This document shows positions 11,280 to 21,215 of a stretch of DNA of 64,000 bases, one piece after another (the stretch's first letter is position 1; each line of letters begins with the position of its first letter). The position numbers and the translations under genes were made by a program. The notes beneath the pieces are model-generated. The model did no database searches. It was not told the DNA's origin and was given only the letters and a program-made list of their open reading frames with translations. The stretch is from positions 2,604,001 to 2,668,000 of the forward strand of contig NZ_CP047898.1 of the NCBI RefSeq assembly GCF_009911795.1, read 5' to 3'. This DNA is from Pseudarthrobacter psychrotolerans (GTDB lineage: Bacteria > Actinomycetota > Actinomycetes > Actinomycetales > Micrococcaceae).

Positions 11280-12190
11280 GCACCACCGCAGCCCGCACGG
11301 GCCGTACATCCGCCGCAGCGGCGCCCCGGTCTGGCAGCAGGCCCAAACGCCACTACGGAACACACATCTTCCTCACGGCCGTGGCCGTCATGTGGCTCAT
11401 CCCGCTGGGGTGGTCGCTTTTCACGGCCCTCCGTCCGGTGGCCTCGACGAACCAGTACGGCTATTTCAGCTTTGCCGGCGACTTCAACTTCGACAATTTC
11501 GCCCAGGCCTGGACCCAGGGCGGATTCGCCACATACTTCTGGAACTCGGTCATCATCACCGTCCCGGCTGTGCTGCTGACCCTGTTCCTTGCCTCCCTCA
11601 CGGCCTTCGCCGTCAGCCGGGTGAGCTGGAAGTTCAACATCACGCTGCTCATCATGTTCACCGCCGGCAACCTGCTTCCCCCGCAGGTCCTTGCCGCCCC
11701 GCTGTTCGAGATGGCAAAGCACTTCGAAGTGCCGTACTCGTTCAGCGACTCCGGAAACATGCTGAACACCTACATCATAGTGATCGCGGTCAATACCGCC
11801 TTCCAGATGGGTTTCTGCACCTTCGTGCTGTCCAACTACATGAAGGCCCTCTCCGCAGACCTGACCGAGGCCGCCCTGGTGGACGGGGCCGGCATCTGGC
11901 GGCAGTACCGGGAGATCATCATGCCGCTCTGCCGGCCGGCTTTCGCCGCCCTCGGCACCCTGCAGGTCATCTTCATCTACAACGACTACTTCTGGCCCCT
12001 TATCTTCATCCAGAGCGGCAGCCGGCTTCCGATCACCACGGCCATCAACAACCTGCAGGGCGAATTCCTGAGCAACTACAACCTCCTGGCGGCGGGTGCC
12101 GTCATCACTGTCATCCCCACACTGGTGATCTACCTGCTCCTGCAGCGGCAGTTTGTTGCGGGGCTGACTCTTGGTTCCAGCAAGGGGTAG
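11276..12190 (+). CDS. sugar ABC transporter permease (MalG type)
   Basis: A 304-residue permease and partner of the preceding gene. The EAA loop reads TEAALVDGAGIWRQYREIIMP. It has an N-terminal membrane anchor and about five further membrane segments. Translation is coupled to the first permease through the ATGA overlap. Confidence 0.87.
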   Translation: MSTTAARTGRTSAAAAPRSGSRPKRHYGTHIFLTAVAVMWLIPLGWSLFTALRPVASTNQYGYFSFAGDFNFDNFAQAWTQGGFATYFWNSVIITVPAVLLTLFLASLTAFAVSRVSWKFNITLLIMFTAGNLLPPQVLAAPLFEMAKHFEVPYSFSDSGNMLNTYIIVIAVNTAFQMGFCTFVLSNYMKALSADLTEAALVDGAGIWRQYREIIMPLCRPAFAALGTLQVIFIYNDYFWPLIFIQSGSRLPITTAINNLQGEFLSNYNLLAAGAVITVIPTLVIYLLLQRQFVAGLTLGSSKG

Positions 12191-12247
12191 ACCATCATGG
12201 AACGGGACGGGGATATTACTCCCCCGCCTCAGCACGAAAGGAACTCC

Positions 12248-13036
12248 ATGCTCCCCGCAGCACGCCACCAGGCAATCGTGGACGCCGTCCAGCGCGAACG
12301 GGTTGTCCGTGTCTCGGACCTCGCCCAACAACTAGGTGTTTCGCTGATGACTGTCCGCCGGGATATCGAGCTTCTGGAGGAGGGCGGCAAGCTGGAGCGT
12401 ATCCACGGCGGCGCCAAGCTCCCTGGCGATGTCAGTACGCACGAACCAGGCTTCGAGCTCAAGTCCACCCAGCTGACCGCGGAGAAAAGGGCCATCGCGC
12501 TGGAGGCTGCCGGCTTGGTGCATGAAGGCATGGCCGTCGGTCTGAGCGCCGGGACCACCACGTGGGCCCTTGCCAAGGAACTGGTCAACGGTCCGCGCAT
12601 CACAGTGGTGACCAATTCCGTGCGCATCGCCGACCTCTTCCACCACGCCCCGTCCAACGGCTCGGTCCGCTTCGCGTCAACCGTGATCCTGATCGGCGGC
12701 GAACGCACTCCATCAGACGCTTTGGTGGGACCCCTCGCGACGGCGGCACTCAAGCAGCTGCACCTGGACGTGCTGTTCCTGGGCGTGCACGGCATGGACG
12801 CCGACGCCGGCTTCACCACACCCAACCTGTTGGAGGCCGAGACGGACCGGGCGTTCGTCGCCGCCGCCCGGAAAACCGTGGTCCTCGCCGATCACACCAA
12901 ATGGGGGCTGCTGGGCATCAGCACCATCGCCGCGTTGGACGCGGCCGATGAGGTCATCAGCGACGCCGGGCTGGGCCCCGAGGCGCAACGTGTCCTGCGG
13001 GAGAAAGTTGGCAGGCTTCGGCTCGCCGCAGCCTAG
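12248..13036 (+). CDS. DeoR-family transcriptional regulator
   Basis: A 262-residue regulator. The N-terminal winged helix-turn-helix (VVRVSDLAQQLGVSLMTVRR) carries the DeoR-type DIELLEEGGKLERIHGGA segment, followed by a DeoR C-terminal sensor domain with a sugar-phosphate isomerase-like fold (GLSAGTTTWALAKEL). The ATG at 12248 follows AAGGA. It is the last gene of the ABC cluster and probably controls it. Its stop codon overlaps that of the convergent LacI gene by 4 bp. Confidence 0.87.
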   Translation: MLPAARHQAIVDAVQRERVVRVSDLAQQLGVSLMTVRRDIELLEEGGKLERIHGGAKLPGDVSTHEPGFELKSTQLTAEKRAIALEAAGLVHEGMAVGLSAGTTTWALAKELVNGPRITVVTNSVRIADLFHHAPSNGSVRFASTVILIGGERTPSDALVGPLATAALKQLHLDVLFLGVHGMDADAGFTTPNLLEAETDRAFVAAARKTVVLADHTKWGLLGISTIAALDAADEVISDAGLGPEAQRVLREKVGRLRLAAA

Positions 13037-14061
13037 GGGCAGCCGCAGGACTGCCGGATCTGCAACTCAGCAGGAAAGATGAGGTGTTCCGATTCGCGGC
13101 CGCGATGGGCGCCTATTAGGGCGCTGACAGCGGCGTCCGCCATTGCCTTTGCCGGCTGTTTCACTGTTGTGAGGGGAGGCCAGCTGTACTCAGCTTCGGC
13201 TGAACCGTCGAACGACGCCAGGGCAATGTCATTGGGGATCGACAGTCCCGCCTCGTGGAGTGCCCGGAGGATACCGACAGCCTGCAGGTCAGAGGTGGCA
13301 AAAATGGCCGTCGGACGGCTCGCGGAGGCCAGGAGTCGTTTCCCTGCGGCGTAGCCGCCTTCCCGGGTGAAGGCGGTACGGACAATGGGGCCTTCGGGCA
13401 GGCCCGCCCCGGCCAGAGCCTGCAGCCAGCCCTCTTCACGGCCGTCATAAGAGTTGCCGGTGTTTGTACCCATGGCGAGGGCGATACTGGTGTGTCCGTG
13501 GCCGATCAAGTGTTCAACGGCTGATTTTGCGCCCCCCACCAGATCCACGCCCACGCTTTTGAATCCGGGCGCATCGGCACTGTGGTTCAGGAGAACAACA
13601 GGTATCTCCGCCGATTCAAGGTCCGCCAGGCCCGGTTCCATCAAGACACTGGACAGTATGACGCCGTCCACCTGGCGTGCCGCAAGGTTGCGGACGTGCC
13701 GGAGTTCCTTCGCGAGGTCTCCATCCGAGTTGGTAAGCAGCAGGGCATAGCCCAGTTCGGCGGCAGCATCTTCCACTGCGTGTGCCAGCAACGAGAAGAA
13801 AGGGTTGCTGTTGTCCGGAATGACCAGCCCAATTGTTTCGCTGGATCCCAGTTTCAAGGCCCGCGCGGCAGCGTTTGGACGGTACCCCAGCCGGCGGATT
13901 GCATCCTGCACTTTCGCTTCCGTGGCCGGGGCCACTTTCTTGGGCCCGCCGTTCACTACATAGCTGACGACGGCGGTGCTAACGCCCGCGTACCGGGCAA
14001 CATCCTTGCGGGTTACCGGGCCGCGCGGGGCCTGCACTGCGGGAGTCGTCATGGTGTACAT
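13033..14061 (-). CDS. LacI-family regulator of the alpha-galactoside locus
   Basis: A 342-residue LacI/GalR repressor. The N-terminal helix-turn-helix is RKDVARYAGVSTAVVSYVVN, followed by the hinge RRLGYRPNAAARALK and a periplasmic-binding-protein-like sensor domain. It may start at ATG 14061 or ATG 14052; neither has a clear ribosome-binding site. It lies 8 bases after the oxidoreductase gene in the same operon. The likely operators are the two palindromes in the divergent promoter region at 15344 and 15421. Confidence 0.87.
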   Translation of the reverse strand: MYTMTTPAVQAPRGPVTRKDVARYAGVSTAVVSYVVNGGPKKVAPATEAKVQDAIRRLGYRPNAAARALKLGSSETIGLVIPDNSNPFFSLLAHAVEDAAAELGYALLLTNSDGDLAKELRHVRNLAARQVDGVILSSVLMEPGLADLESAEIPVVLLNHSADAPGFKSVGVDLVGGAKSAVEHLIGHGHTSIALAMGTNTGNSYDGREEGWLQALAGAGLPEGPIVRTAFTREGGYAAGKRLLASASRPTAIFATSDLQAVGILRALHEAGLSIPNDIALASFDGSAEAEYSWPPLTTVKQPAKAMADAAVSALIGAHRGRESEHLIFPAELQIRQSCGCP

Positions 14062-14069
14062 GCTAGCGA

Positions 14070-15269
14070 TCAGATCCCCGGGGCGTCGCCGAAGTCGCGG
14101 ATGGGCAACCGTTCCCCGCCGCGGAGGGCCGACTCGTGCGCCACGATGCCGGGCAGCGTGAACCGGGCGGCAACCCAAGCATTGACCGGCGGCAGCGTGC
14201 CGGCGTTGACCGCTGTTACGAAGTCATCCACCAGGAAGTGGTGGCTGCCTTCGTGGCCGTTCGGTGCGCCGCGGAACTCCTCCGGCAGCCGGTCAGCGTC
14301 ATGGACCGGCGAGAGCCCCGAGACGAAGGCGTCCCTCAGTTCCGGCGCAACGTTGGCCAGTGACGGGTCATCCAGGGACATGCTGGGCTGTGTTTCCAGC
14401 TGCTCGGAAATGTCGTGGACGTTTTCCTTGTCCTGCCAGACCGTGACATTTGCGAGCTGTTCAAAGCTGGCTTCCGTCCCGAAGAACCGGAACCGGGACT
14501 CCCTGATGTGTGAGGGGTAGCCCACGCGGCGCATCTCGTTGGTGCGCATGACGCCGCCGTCGTTGAGTTCAAAAAGGGCCGTGGCATTCGAGAAGTCATT
14601 GCCGAACATGCTGACTTCCTTGTCAAAGACGCCGTCGTTGCGGTCATCCTTGACTCCGACGCAGCTGACGCTGACGGCATGGGCGGGGACGGCACCCAAC
14701 ACTCCCCCGACAGCGTGCGTGGGGTACAGCATCGGCGGGTAGCTGGCGGTTTCCTTCCAGCGCTCACCGCCGCTGTACTGGTAAGCATCGTAGAAACCCA
14801 GGTCCATGTCGTGGACGTAGTCACCTTCGGTGTAGAAGATCCGCCCGAAGCGGCCGGCGGCATGCTGCTTGCGTGCGTAGACGGTGGCAGGGTTGTAATA
14901 GCTGGTTTCCCCCATCATGTAGACCTTTCCGGTCTCGCGCACGGCATTGATGATGCGGGCGATCTCTTCCTCGGAAATAGCCATGGGGACGGCTGAGTAG
15001 ACGTGCTTGCCTGCGCGGAGCGCCTGCTCCACCAGCGGACCGTGCGTCCAGCGCTGGGTGAAGATGGCGACGGCGTCGACGTCGGATTCCAATAGTTCAT
15101 TAAAACTCGCCTTCACACCGGCGAGGTGCAGGCGGTCCGCCGCTTCGGCTGCACGCAGTGAAACTTCATCCACGACATACACGGAGCTAACGCCGGGGTG
15201 GAGATTGAAAAGGTGCGCGAACTGGCCGCCGAACTGGCCAACTCCTACTACGCCGATTGAAAACGTCAT
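14070..15269 (-). CDS. Gfo/Idh/MocA-family oxidoreductase
   Basis: A 399-residue NAD(P)-dependent sugar dehydrogenase-like protein. The Rossmann motif GVVGVGQFGGQFAHL is at the N-terminus, followed by the family pattern AGKHVYSAVPMAI, where the usual EKP is replaced. The ATG at 15269 follows GGAAGG. It is transcribed away from the ABC transporter and GH36 genes and shares their regulatory region, so it may act on a sugar released from alpha-galactosides. The substrate cannot be named. Confidence 0.8.
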   Translation of the reverse strand: MTFSIGVVGVGQFGGQFAHLFNLHPGVSSVYVVDEVSLRAAEAADRLHLAGVKASFNELLESDVDAVAIFTQRWTHGPLVEQALRAGKHVYSAVPMAISEEEIARIINAVRETGKVYMMGETSYYNPATVYARKQHAAGRFGRIFYTEGDYVHDMDLGFYDAYQYSGGERWKETASYPPMLYPTHAVGGVLGAVPAHAVSVSCVGVKDDRNDGVFDKEVSMFGNDFSNATALFELNDGGVMRTNEMRRVGYPSHIRESRFRFFGTEASFEQLANVTVWQDKENVHDISEQLETQPSMSLDDPSLANVAPELRDAFVSGLSPVHDADRLPEEFRGAPNGHEGSHHFLVDDFVTAVNAGTLPPVNAWVAARFTLPGIVAHESALRGGERLPIRDFGDAPGI

Positions 15270-15343
15270 TGTTTGCCTTCCTAGATGCTGTGCGGGAGCG
15301 CCGGGCAAGCGCTGTCCATCAGGATTCCCAGTCTTTCACTCCA

Positions 15344-15359
15344 ATCTACTCGAGTCAAT
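15344..15359. promoter_or_regulatory. candidate LacI operator 1
   Basis: ATCTACTCGAGTCAAT is an imperfect palindrome that shares ATCTACTCG with the second site at 15421. It lies in the region between the divergent oxidoreductase and ABC permease genes. Confidence 0.5.
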
Positions 15360-15420
15360 GGCCTAGCGACTGGATAAATCCCTTCAAATGCAACATGAAA
15401 TCTAACACTTGCCAGCTTCG

Positions 15421-15436
15421 ATCTACTCGTGTAGAT
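15421..15436. promoter_or_regulatory. candidate LacI operator 2
   Basis: ATCTACTCGTGTAGAT has perfect 6-bp arms (ATCTAC/GTAGAT) around a CG-centred core, as LacI-family operators do. It lies 46 bp before the first ABC permease start. Confidence 0.6.
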
Positions 15437-15447
15437 TTCTCATCAGT

Positions 15448-15463
15448 TGTTACCCACATCACA
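15448..15463. promoter_or_regulatory. Crp/GlxR-type site before the alpha-galactoside ABC genes
   Basis: TGTTACCCACATCACA matches TGTGA-N6-TCACA at 9 of 10 positions. It lies 18 bp before the permease start and next to the LacI-type operator, which suggests combined catabolite and substrate control. Confidence 0.5.
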
Positions 15464-15481
15464 GTCAGGAAAGGGTCGAAG

Positions 15482-16447
15482 ATGACCACCCTTACCAAGC
15501 AGCAACGGGACCCGGCAGGCCGGACGGCACGGTCCAAGGCAGGAAAGACCGGTAGTACCCGGAAGAAGAGCCTCACGCACCGGATGGGCGATCTGAGGAT
15601 CGCGATGGTGTTTATCTTCCCGGCGATGATCGGCTTCGTGGCGTTTTTCCTGATCCCCACGATCCGGGGTGTTTACCTCAGCTTCACCGAGTACAGCATC
15701 CTGGGTGATCCGACCTGGATCGGGATCAAGAACTACACCGCGATTTTCGCTGATGAACTGTTCTGGAACGCCATGAGCGTGACCCTGCAGTACGTGGCAC
15801 TGAACATCGGTTTCCAGACCGTCATTGCCCTGGGCCTGGCGCTGCTGATGCACCGGGTCGCGAAATCCACGTTCATCCGGGGCGCCCTGCTGCTGCCGTT
15901 CCTGGTGGCCAACGTGATCGTCGCCCTCCTGTGGTTCTGGATGCTCGACTACCAGCTGGGCATCGTCAACGAAATCATCAGCTGGCTGGGCGGGCCCCGC
16001 ATCGCGTTCTTCGGCAGCGAGCAATGGGCCATTCCCACCATCGCCTTCGTGAACGTCTGGCGCCACATGGGCTACACCGCCCTGCTGATCTTCGCCGGAC
16101 TGCAGTCGATCCCCAGCCACGTCTACGAGGTCGCCTCCCTGGACGGGGCATCGCCGACAAGGACGTTCTGGTCCATCACCATGCCGCTGCTGCGCCCGGT
16201 CCTGGTACTCGTCCTGGTGGTCACCGTCATCGGTTCGTTCCAGGTCTTCGACACCGTGGCCGTCACCACCGCCGGTGGGCCCATCAACGCCTCCCGCGTC
16301 ATCCAGATGTACATCTACCAGAAAGCCTTCACCGAGTCGGACTTCGGGTACGCCTCCGCACTCTCTGTCATTCTCTTCGTCATCCTCGCCCTGGTCGCCT
16401 TCGTTCAAATGAAGTTCCTCAAGGGCAACGAATCGGACCTGGACTAA
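15482..16447 (+). CDS. alpha-galactoside ABC transporter permease 1
   Basis: A 321-residue MalF-type permease. The N-terminus is Lys/Arg-rich and cytoplasmic; about six membrane segments follow. The EAA-type loop reads YEVASLDGASPTRTFWSITMP. The ATG at 15482 follows GGAAAGGGTCG. It is the first gene of a run with a second permease, a binding protein and an alpha-galactosidase, which gives the predicted substrate. Confidence 0.85.
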   Translation: MTTLTKQQRDPAGRTARSKAGKTGSTRKKSLTHRMGDLRIAMVFIFPAMIGFVAFFLIPTIRGVYLSFTEYSILGDPTWIGIKNYTAIFADELFWNAMSVTLQYVALNIGFQTVIALGLALLMHRVAKSTFIRGALLLPFLVANVIVALLWFWMLDYQLGIVNEIISWLGGPRIAFFGSEQWAIPTIAFVNVWRHMGYTALLIFAGLQSIPSHVYEVASLDGASPTRTFWSITMPLLRPVLVLVLVVTVIGSFQVFDTVAVTTAGGPINASRVIQMYIYQKAFTESDFGYASALSVILFVILALVAFVQMKFLKGNESDLD

Positions 16448-16458
16448 GGACCCCCGCC

Positions 16459-17405
16459 ATGACCACTTCGACTCCGTCCCGCCACGACCCGGCCGCCCCC
16501 GCCCTCACCGCCATCATCATCAAGCCCCGCAAGCCGTTCAACTGGCGACGCGCCGGGGCCTGGACCCTGGTAGCCATCGCCCTGGTCGTCACCATCGCCC
16601 CGTTCCTGTGGATGCTCCGCACCGCCCTCTCCAGCAACCATTCCCTCGCCGCGAACGCCGGCAACCTCCTGCCGGCCGACTTCAGCTGGGGCGCCTTCAA
16701 ACGCGTCCTGGGCCTGCAAACCCCTGAAGAAGCTATCGCCGAAGGCGGCTCCGGAGCTGCCATCAACTTCTGGTGGTACCTGCGCAGCTCCATCATCGTC
16801 TCCACCCTGGTCACCGCCGGACAGGTGTTCTTCAGCTCCATGGCCGCCTACGCCTTCTCAAGGCTGCGCTGGCCCGGCCGGGAGAAAGTCTTCGCCCTGT
16901 TCCTGGCCACCATGATGGTCCCGCCGATCTTCACCGCCCTCCCCAACTTCCTGATGATCAAGAACCTCGGACTCCTGAACACCTACGCCGGCATCATCCT
17001 GCCCTTCCTGTTCATGACCCCCTTCGCGATCTTCTTCCTGCGCCAGTTCTTCCTCTCCATGTCCCGGGAAGTCGAGGAAGCCGCCATGCTCGACGGCGCC
17101 AGCAAGTTCCGCATCTTCTTCAGGATCGTGCTGCCCAACGCCGGCGCCCCCATGGCCACCCTGGCGCTGCTGACCTTCATCGGCACCTGGAACGAATACT
17201 TCTGGCCACTGCTCGTAGGCCAGGACGAATCCGTCCGGGTCCTCACCGTCGGCCTGGGCGTCTTCAAATCCCAGTCCCCCAAGGCGCCCCCGACTGGTCC
17301 GGCCTGATGGCCGCCACCCTCATCGCCGCCCTGCCCGTCCTGATCCTCTTCATCGCCTTCGGCAAAAAGGTAGTGAACTCCATCGGCTTCTCCGGCATCA
17401 AATAA
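16459..17405 (+). CDS. alpha-galactoside ABC transporter permease 2, frame broken
   Basis: A MalG-type permease with the EAA loop EEAAMLDGASKFRIFFRIVLP. The first frame stops at 17307, but the C-terminal membrane segment (DWSGLMAATLIAALPVLILF ...) continues in the next frame to 17405. One extra C in the C5 run at 17276-17280 gives an uninterrupted 315-residue protein of normal length. It is annotated across the break as a probable sequencing error. ATG 16459 starts 12 bases after the first permease. Confidence 0.82.
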
Positions 17406-17451
17406 CCCCCTCGCTTCATTCCTCCCCCGTAACACCCTCGAAAGGTCCACC

Positions 17452-18791
17452 ATGAAAAAAACCCTTGGCATCGCCGCTGCTGCTGCTGCCATCGCGCTGT
17501 CCCTCTCCGCCTGCGGCGCACCCGCCCCGACCTCCACCGAGGCCAAAGGCGAGATCAACTACTGGCTCTGGGACGCCAACCAGCTCCCCGCCTACCAGCA
17601 GTGCGCCGACGACTTCACCAAGGCCAACCCGGACATCAAGGTCAAAGTCACCCAGCGCGGCTGGGACGACTACTGGACCACCCTGACCAACGGCTTCGTC
17701 GCCGGCACCGCCCCCGATGTCTTCACCGACCACCTGGCCAAATACCCCGAGTTCGCCTCCAAGAAGCAGCTCCTCGCCCTGGACGACGCCGTCAAGACCG
17801 ACAAACTCGACCTGGACATCTACAACAAGGGCCTAACCGATCTCTGGGTCACCGAAGATGGCAAACGCTACGGTCTGCCCAAGGACTGGGACACCGTCGC
17901 GATGTTCTACAACAAGAAGCTCGTCGCTGATGCCGGCTACACGGAAGAGCAGCTCAAGGGCCTCGACTGGAACCCGCAGGACGGCGGCAGCTACGAAAAG
18001 GCCATCGCGCACCTGACCGTGGACAAGAACGGTGTCCGCGGCGACGAGTCCGGCTTCGACAAGAACAACGTCGCGGTCTATGGATTGGGCCTGGAAAACT
18101 CCGGCGCCGGCACCGGACAGACCCAGTGGAGCTTCCTCAGCGCCACCATGGGCTGGACCCACACCGACAAGAACCCGTGGGGCAAGGACTTCAACTACGA
18201 CGACCCCAAGTTCCAGGAAACGATTGCCTGGTGGACCGGACTCGTGGACAAGGGCTACATGCCCAAGCTCGAAACCACCGTGGGTGCCAGCGTGACTGAT
18301 AACTTCGGTGCCGGCAAGGCCGCCATCAACACTAACGGCTCCTGGATGATCGGCCAGTACACCAGCTACAAGGGAGTGGAAACAGGCATCGCCCCACACC
18401 CAAGGGACCCGACGGCAAGCGCGCGTCCATGTTCAACGGCCTGGCCGACTCCATCTGGGCCGGAACCAAAAACCCGGCAGCCTCCATCAAATGGGTCGAA
18501 TACCTCGCCTCGGCAAAATGCCAGGACGTAGTGGCGTCCAAAGCAGTCGTGTTCCCCGCCATCACCTCCTCCTCCGAGCTCGCGGCCAAGGCGTTCGAGG
18601 CCAAGGGCGTTGACGTCAGCGCCTTCACCACCCACGTCAAGGACGACACCACGTTCCTCCTCCCGATCGCGGACAAAGCAGCCAAGGTCGAGGGCATCAT
18701 GAAGCCGGCCATGGACGCAGTCCTCTCCGGCAAGAAGCCGGTCAGCTCCCTCAGCGATGCCAACGAACAGGTCAACGCCCTCTTCAAGTAG
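17452..18791 (+). CDS. alpha-galactoside substrate-binding lipoprotein, frame broken
   Basis: A family 1 solute-binding lipoprotein. The signal peptide starts MKKTLGIAAAA and ends in the lipobox LSAC at residues 17-20. The body has typical features (YWLWDANQLPAYQQCADDF, TNGSWMIGQY). The frame is lost near 18399-18401; one extra C there joins GIAPHPKGPDGKRASMFNGL and gives 446 residues ending at 18791. The ATG at 17452 follows GAAAGG. Together with the permeases it feeds the GH36 enzyme downstream. Confidence 0.85.
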
Positions 18792-18806
18792 GCCACCAGC
18801 TTGACC

Positions 18807-18856
18807 GGCTGTGCGCCGCGGGCATTGTGTTCCCGCGGCGCACAGCCTAGTTTTTT
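18807..18856 (+). terminator. strong intrinsic terminator between binding protein and alpha-galactosidase
   Basis: GGCTGTGCGCCGCGGG at 18807-18822 pairs perfectly with 18832-18847 (16 bp, 9-base loop), followed by a T6 tract at 18851-18856. It is the clearest rho-independent terminator in the window and lies inside the apparent operon. Confidence 0.85.
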
Positions 18857-18887
18857 CTTACTCCTCCCCTTTAGAAGGACAGTATTT

Positions 18888-21092
18888 ATGGACCCCCTGC
18901 ATCTCCGTTCCGCCGGCACCAGTCTGGTGATGAGCTTCGACAGCGGGGAGGCCGAGGTCATCCACTGGGGCGCGGATCTTGGCAGCACCCTGCCGGACCT
19001 CGCCATTTTGGGCGAACCGATCCCCCACTCCGCCATCGACGCCAACGTGCCCGCCGGCCTCCTGCCGCAGGCATCGTCCAGCTGGCGCGGCCGTCCCGCC
19101 CTCCGCGGCCACCGCATCGCCGACGGCGTATCCGGCCTTGACTTCTCGGCCCGCCTCCGCACGGTGACAGCGAGCGCCGAGGGCAACTCCGCCGTTATCG
19201 TCCAGACCGATTCCGACGCCGGCCTCACCGTCTCGTCCGCACTGACACTGCACGACGGCGGCCTGCTGGAACTGCGCCACACCCTCACCAACGACGGCGC
19301 CACGCCCTACCAGCTCGACGAACTGGGCACCGTCCTCCCGGTGGCGCCCGACGCCGTCGAACTCCTGGACCTGACCGGCCGCTGGTGCCGCGAACGCCAC
19401 CCGCAGCGCCGCCCCATCCAACAGGGCACCTGGGTCCGCACCGGCCGGCACGGCCGCACCGGCCACGACTCCTCGCTGCTCTTCGCCGCCGGCACCGCCG
19501 GATTCGGCAACCGCCACGGGAAGGTCTGGGCCACGCACCTGGCCTGGAGTGGCAACCACGAGCAGTTCGCGGACAGCATCGGCGACGGCCGCACCATGAT
19601 CGGCGGCTCCGAACTCCTGGGCCCGGCCGAAGTCATCCTCGCACCCGGCGCCAGCTACACCACGCCGGCCCTGTTCGCCGCGTACTCGGACCGCGGCCTG
19701 GACGGCATCAGCGAGGCGTTCTACAGCTGGTTCCGGTCCCGCCCCCACCATGTGCTCCCCGCAACCGGTACGGCAACCACCCCCGGAAAGCCGCGCCCCG
19801 TGGTCCTGAACACCTGGGAAGCGGTCTATTTCGACCACAACCTGGCCACCCTGATCGAGCTGGCCGACTCCGCCGCGGATCTCGGCGTGGAACGTTTTGT
19901 GCTCGACGACGGCTGGTTCCGCGGCCGCCGCGACGACCACGCCGGCCTGGGCGATTGGTACGTCGACGAATCCCTGTGGCCTGACGGGCTCACGCCCCTG
20001 ATCGACGCCGTGACCTCCCTCGGGATGGAATTCGGGCTCTGGGTGGAACCGGAAATGGTCAATCTGGACTCCGATATTGTCCGCGCGCACCCCGAGTGGA
20101 TTGTTGGTCCTTCGGTCCAGAGCTACAAGGAAGGCGGCCGCCTGCCGATCGAGTGGCGGAACCAGCATGTGATCGACCTCGTGAACCCCGACGCGTGGCA
20201 GTACATTTTCGAGCGCGTGGACTCCCTACTGCGCGAGAACAACATCAGCTACCTCAAGTGGGACCAGAACCGGGACCAGCTGGAGCACGGCCACGCCGGC
20301 CGCTCCTCGGTCCACGAACAGACCCTGGCCGCCTACCGGCTCTTTGACGAACTCAAGAAGTCCCACCCCGGCGTCGAAATTGAAAGCTGCTCCTCCGGCG
20401 GCGCCAGGGTTGACCTGGGCATCCTGGAACGCACCGACCGCATCTGGGCCTCAGACTGCAACGACGCCCTCGAACGGCAGACCATCCAGCGCTGGACCGG
20501 GCTGGTGGTCCCGCCGGAGCTCGTGGGCGGTCACGTCGGCCCCACCACCTCGCACACCACAGCCCGCACGCACGATCTGTCCTTCCGCGCCATCACAGCG
20601 CTGTTCGGCCACTTCGGCATGGAATGGGATGTCCGCGGGGTCCAGGGCGCCGAGCGTGAGGAACTCAAACGCTTCATCGCCCTCTACAAGGAGCACCGCG
20701 GCCTGATCCACTCCGGGCGCATGGTCCGCGCGGACATGTCCGACGATTCCCTGATGCTGCACGGCGTGGTGGCTTCCGGCGTCGGTCCGGCAGGCTCTGC
20801 ACCAGGCACGACGGCGGCGCTGTTCGCCCTGGTCAGCACCGGCACCGCGTTTGCGGAGCAGACCGGCCGGATCACCATTCCGGGCCTGGACGCGGACCGG
20901 GACTACCGGGTGGAAGCCGTCTTCCCGACGCCCGGAGACGCCGACTACGCCCACACGTTCACCCAGGTCCAGCCCCCGGCCTGGCTGGCGGACGGGGCGG
21001 TGGCCGGCGGCCGCTTCCTGGCCGAAGTGGGCCTGCCCATGCCCATCCTCAACCCGGAACACGCCCTCGTCCTGAGGTTCACGGCCCTGTAG
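18888..21092 (+). CDS. alpha-galactosidase, GH36
   Basis: A 734-residue cytoplasmic glycoside hydrolase that removes terminal alpha-galactose from melibiose, raffinose and similar sugars. The nucleophile Asp is at residue 459 (YLKWDQNR) and the acid/base Asp at 523 (WASDCND). FVLDDGWF and ESCSSGGARVDLG are GH36 hallmarks. No signal peptide is seen. The ATG at 18888 has its own AGAAGGAC, which matters because a strong terminator separates it from the transporter genes. Confidence 0.93.
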   Translation: MDPLHLRSAGTSLVMSFDSGEAEVIHWGADLGSTLPDLAILGEPIPHSAIDANVPAGLLPQASSSWRGRPALRGHRIADGVSGLDFSARLRTVTASAEGNSAVIVQTDSDAGLTVSSALTLHDGGLLELRHTLTNDGATPYQLDELGTVLPVAPDAVELLDLTGRWCRERHPQRRPIQQGTWVRTGRHGRTGHDSSLLFAAGTAGFGNRHGKVWATHLAWSGNHEQFADSIGDGRTMIGGSELLGPAEVILAPGASYTTPALFAAYSDRGLDGISEAFYSWFRSRPHHVLPATGTATTPGKPRPVVLNTWEAVYFDHNLATLIELADSAADLGVERFVLDDGWFRGRRDDHAGLGDWYVDESLWPDGLTPLIDAVTSLGMEFGLWVEPEMVNLDSDIVRAHPEWIVGPSVQSYKEGGRLPIEWRNQHVIDLVNPDAWQYIFERVDSLLRENNISYLKWDQNRDQLEHGHAGRSSVHEQTLAAYRLFDELKKSHPGVEIESCSSGGARVDLGILERTDRIWASDCNDALERQTIQRWTGLVVPPELVGGHVGPTTSHTTARTHDLSFRAITALFGHFGMEWDVRGVQGAEREELKRFIALYKEHRGLIHSGRMVRADMSDDSLMLHGVVASGVGPAGSAPGTTAALFALVSTGTAFAEQTGRITIPGLDADRDYRVEAVFPTPGDADYAHTFTQVQPPAWLADGAVAGGRFLAEVGLPMPILNPEHALVLRFTAL

Positions 21093-21104
21093 GGCCCCTT
21101 GCGA

Positions 21105-21198
21105 CGGATTCTGCACCATCATTCACCTGCCGCAGTCCACGGCCCCCGGAAATCCGGCCAAGTGGAATCGCCCGGGCCGAATGATGGTGCAGAATCCG
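21105..21198. repeat. perfect 20-bp inverted repeat with 54-bp loop
   Basis: CGGATTCTGCACCATCATTC at 21105-21124 is repeated perfectly in inverted orientation at 21179-21198. It fills the gap between the alpha-galactosidase and aroQ. It may be a terminator or a dispersed intergenic repeat. No T tract follows. Confidence 0.75.
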
Positions 21199-21215
21199 GC
21201 AGGTAGATTGGATCC

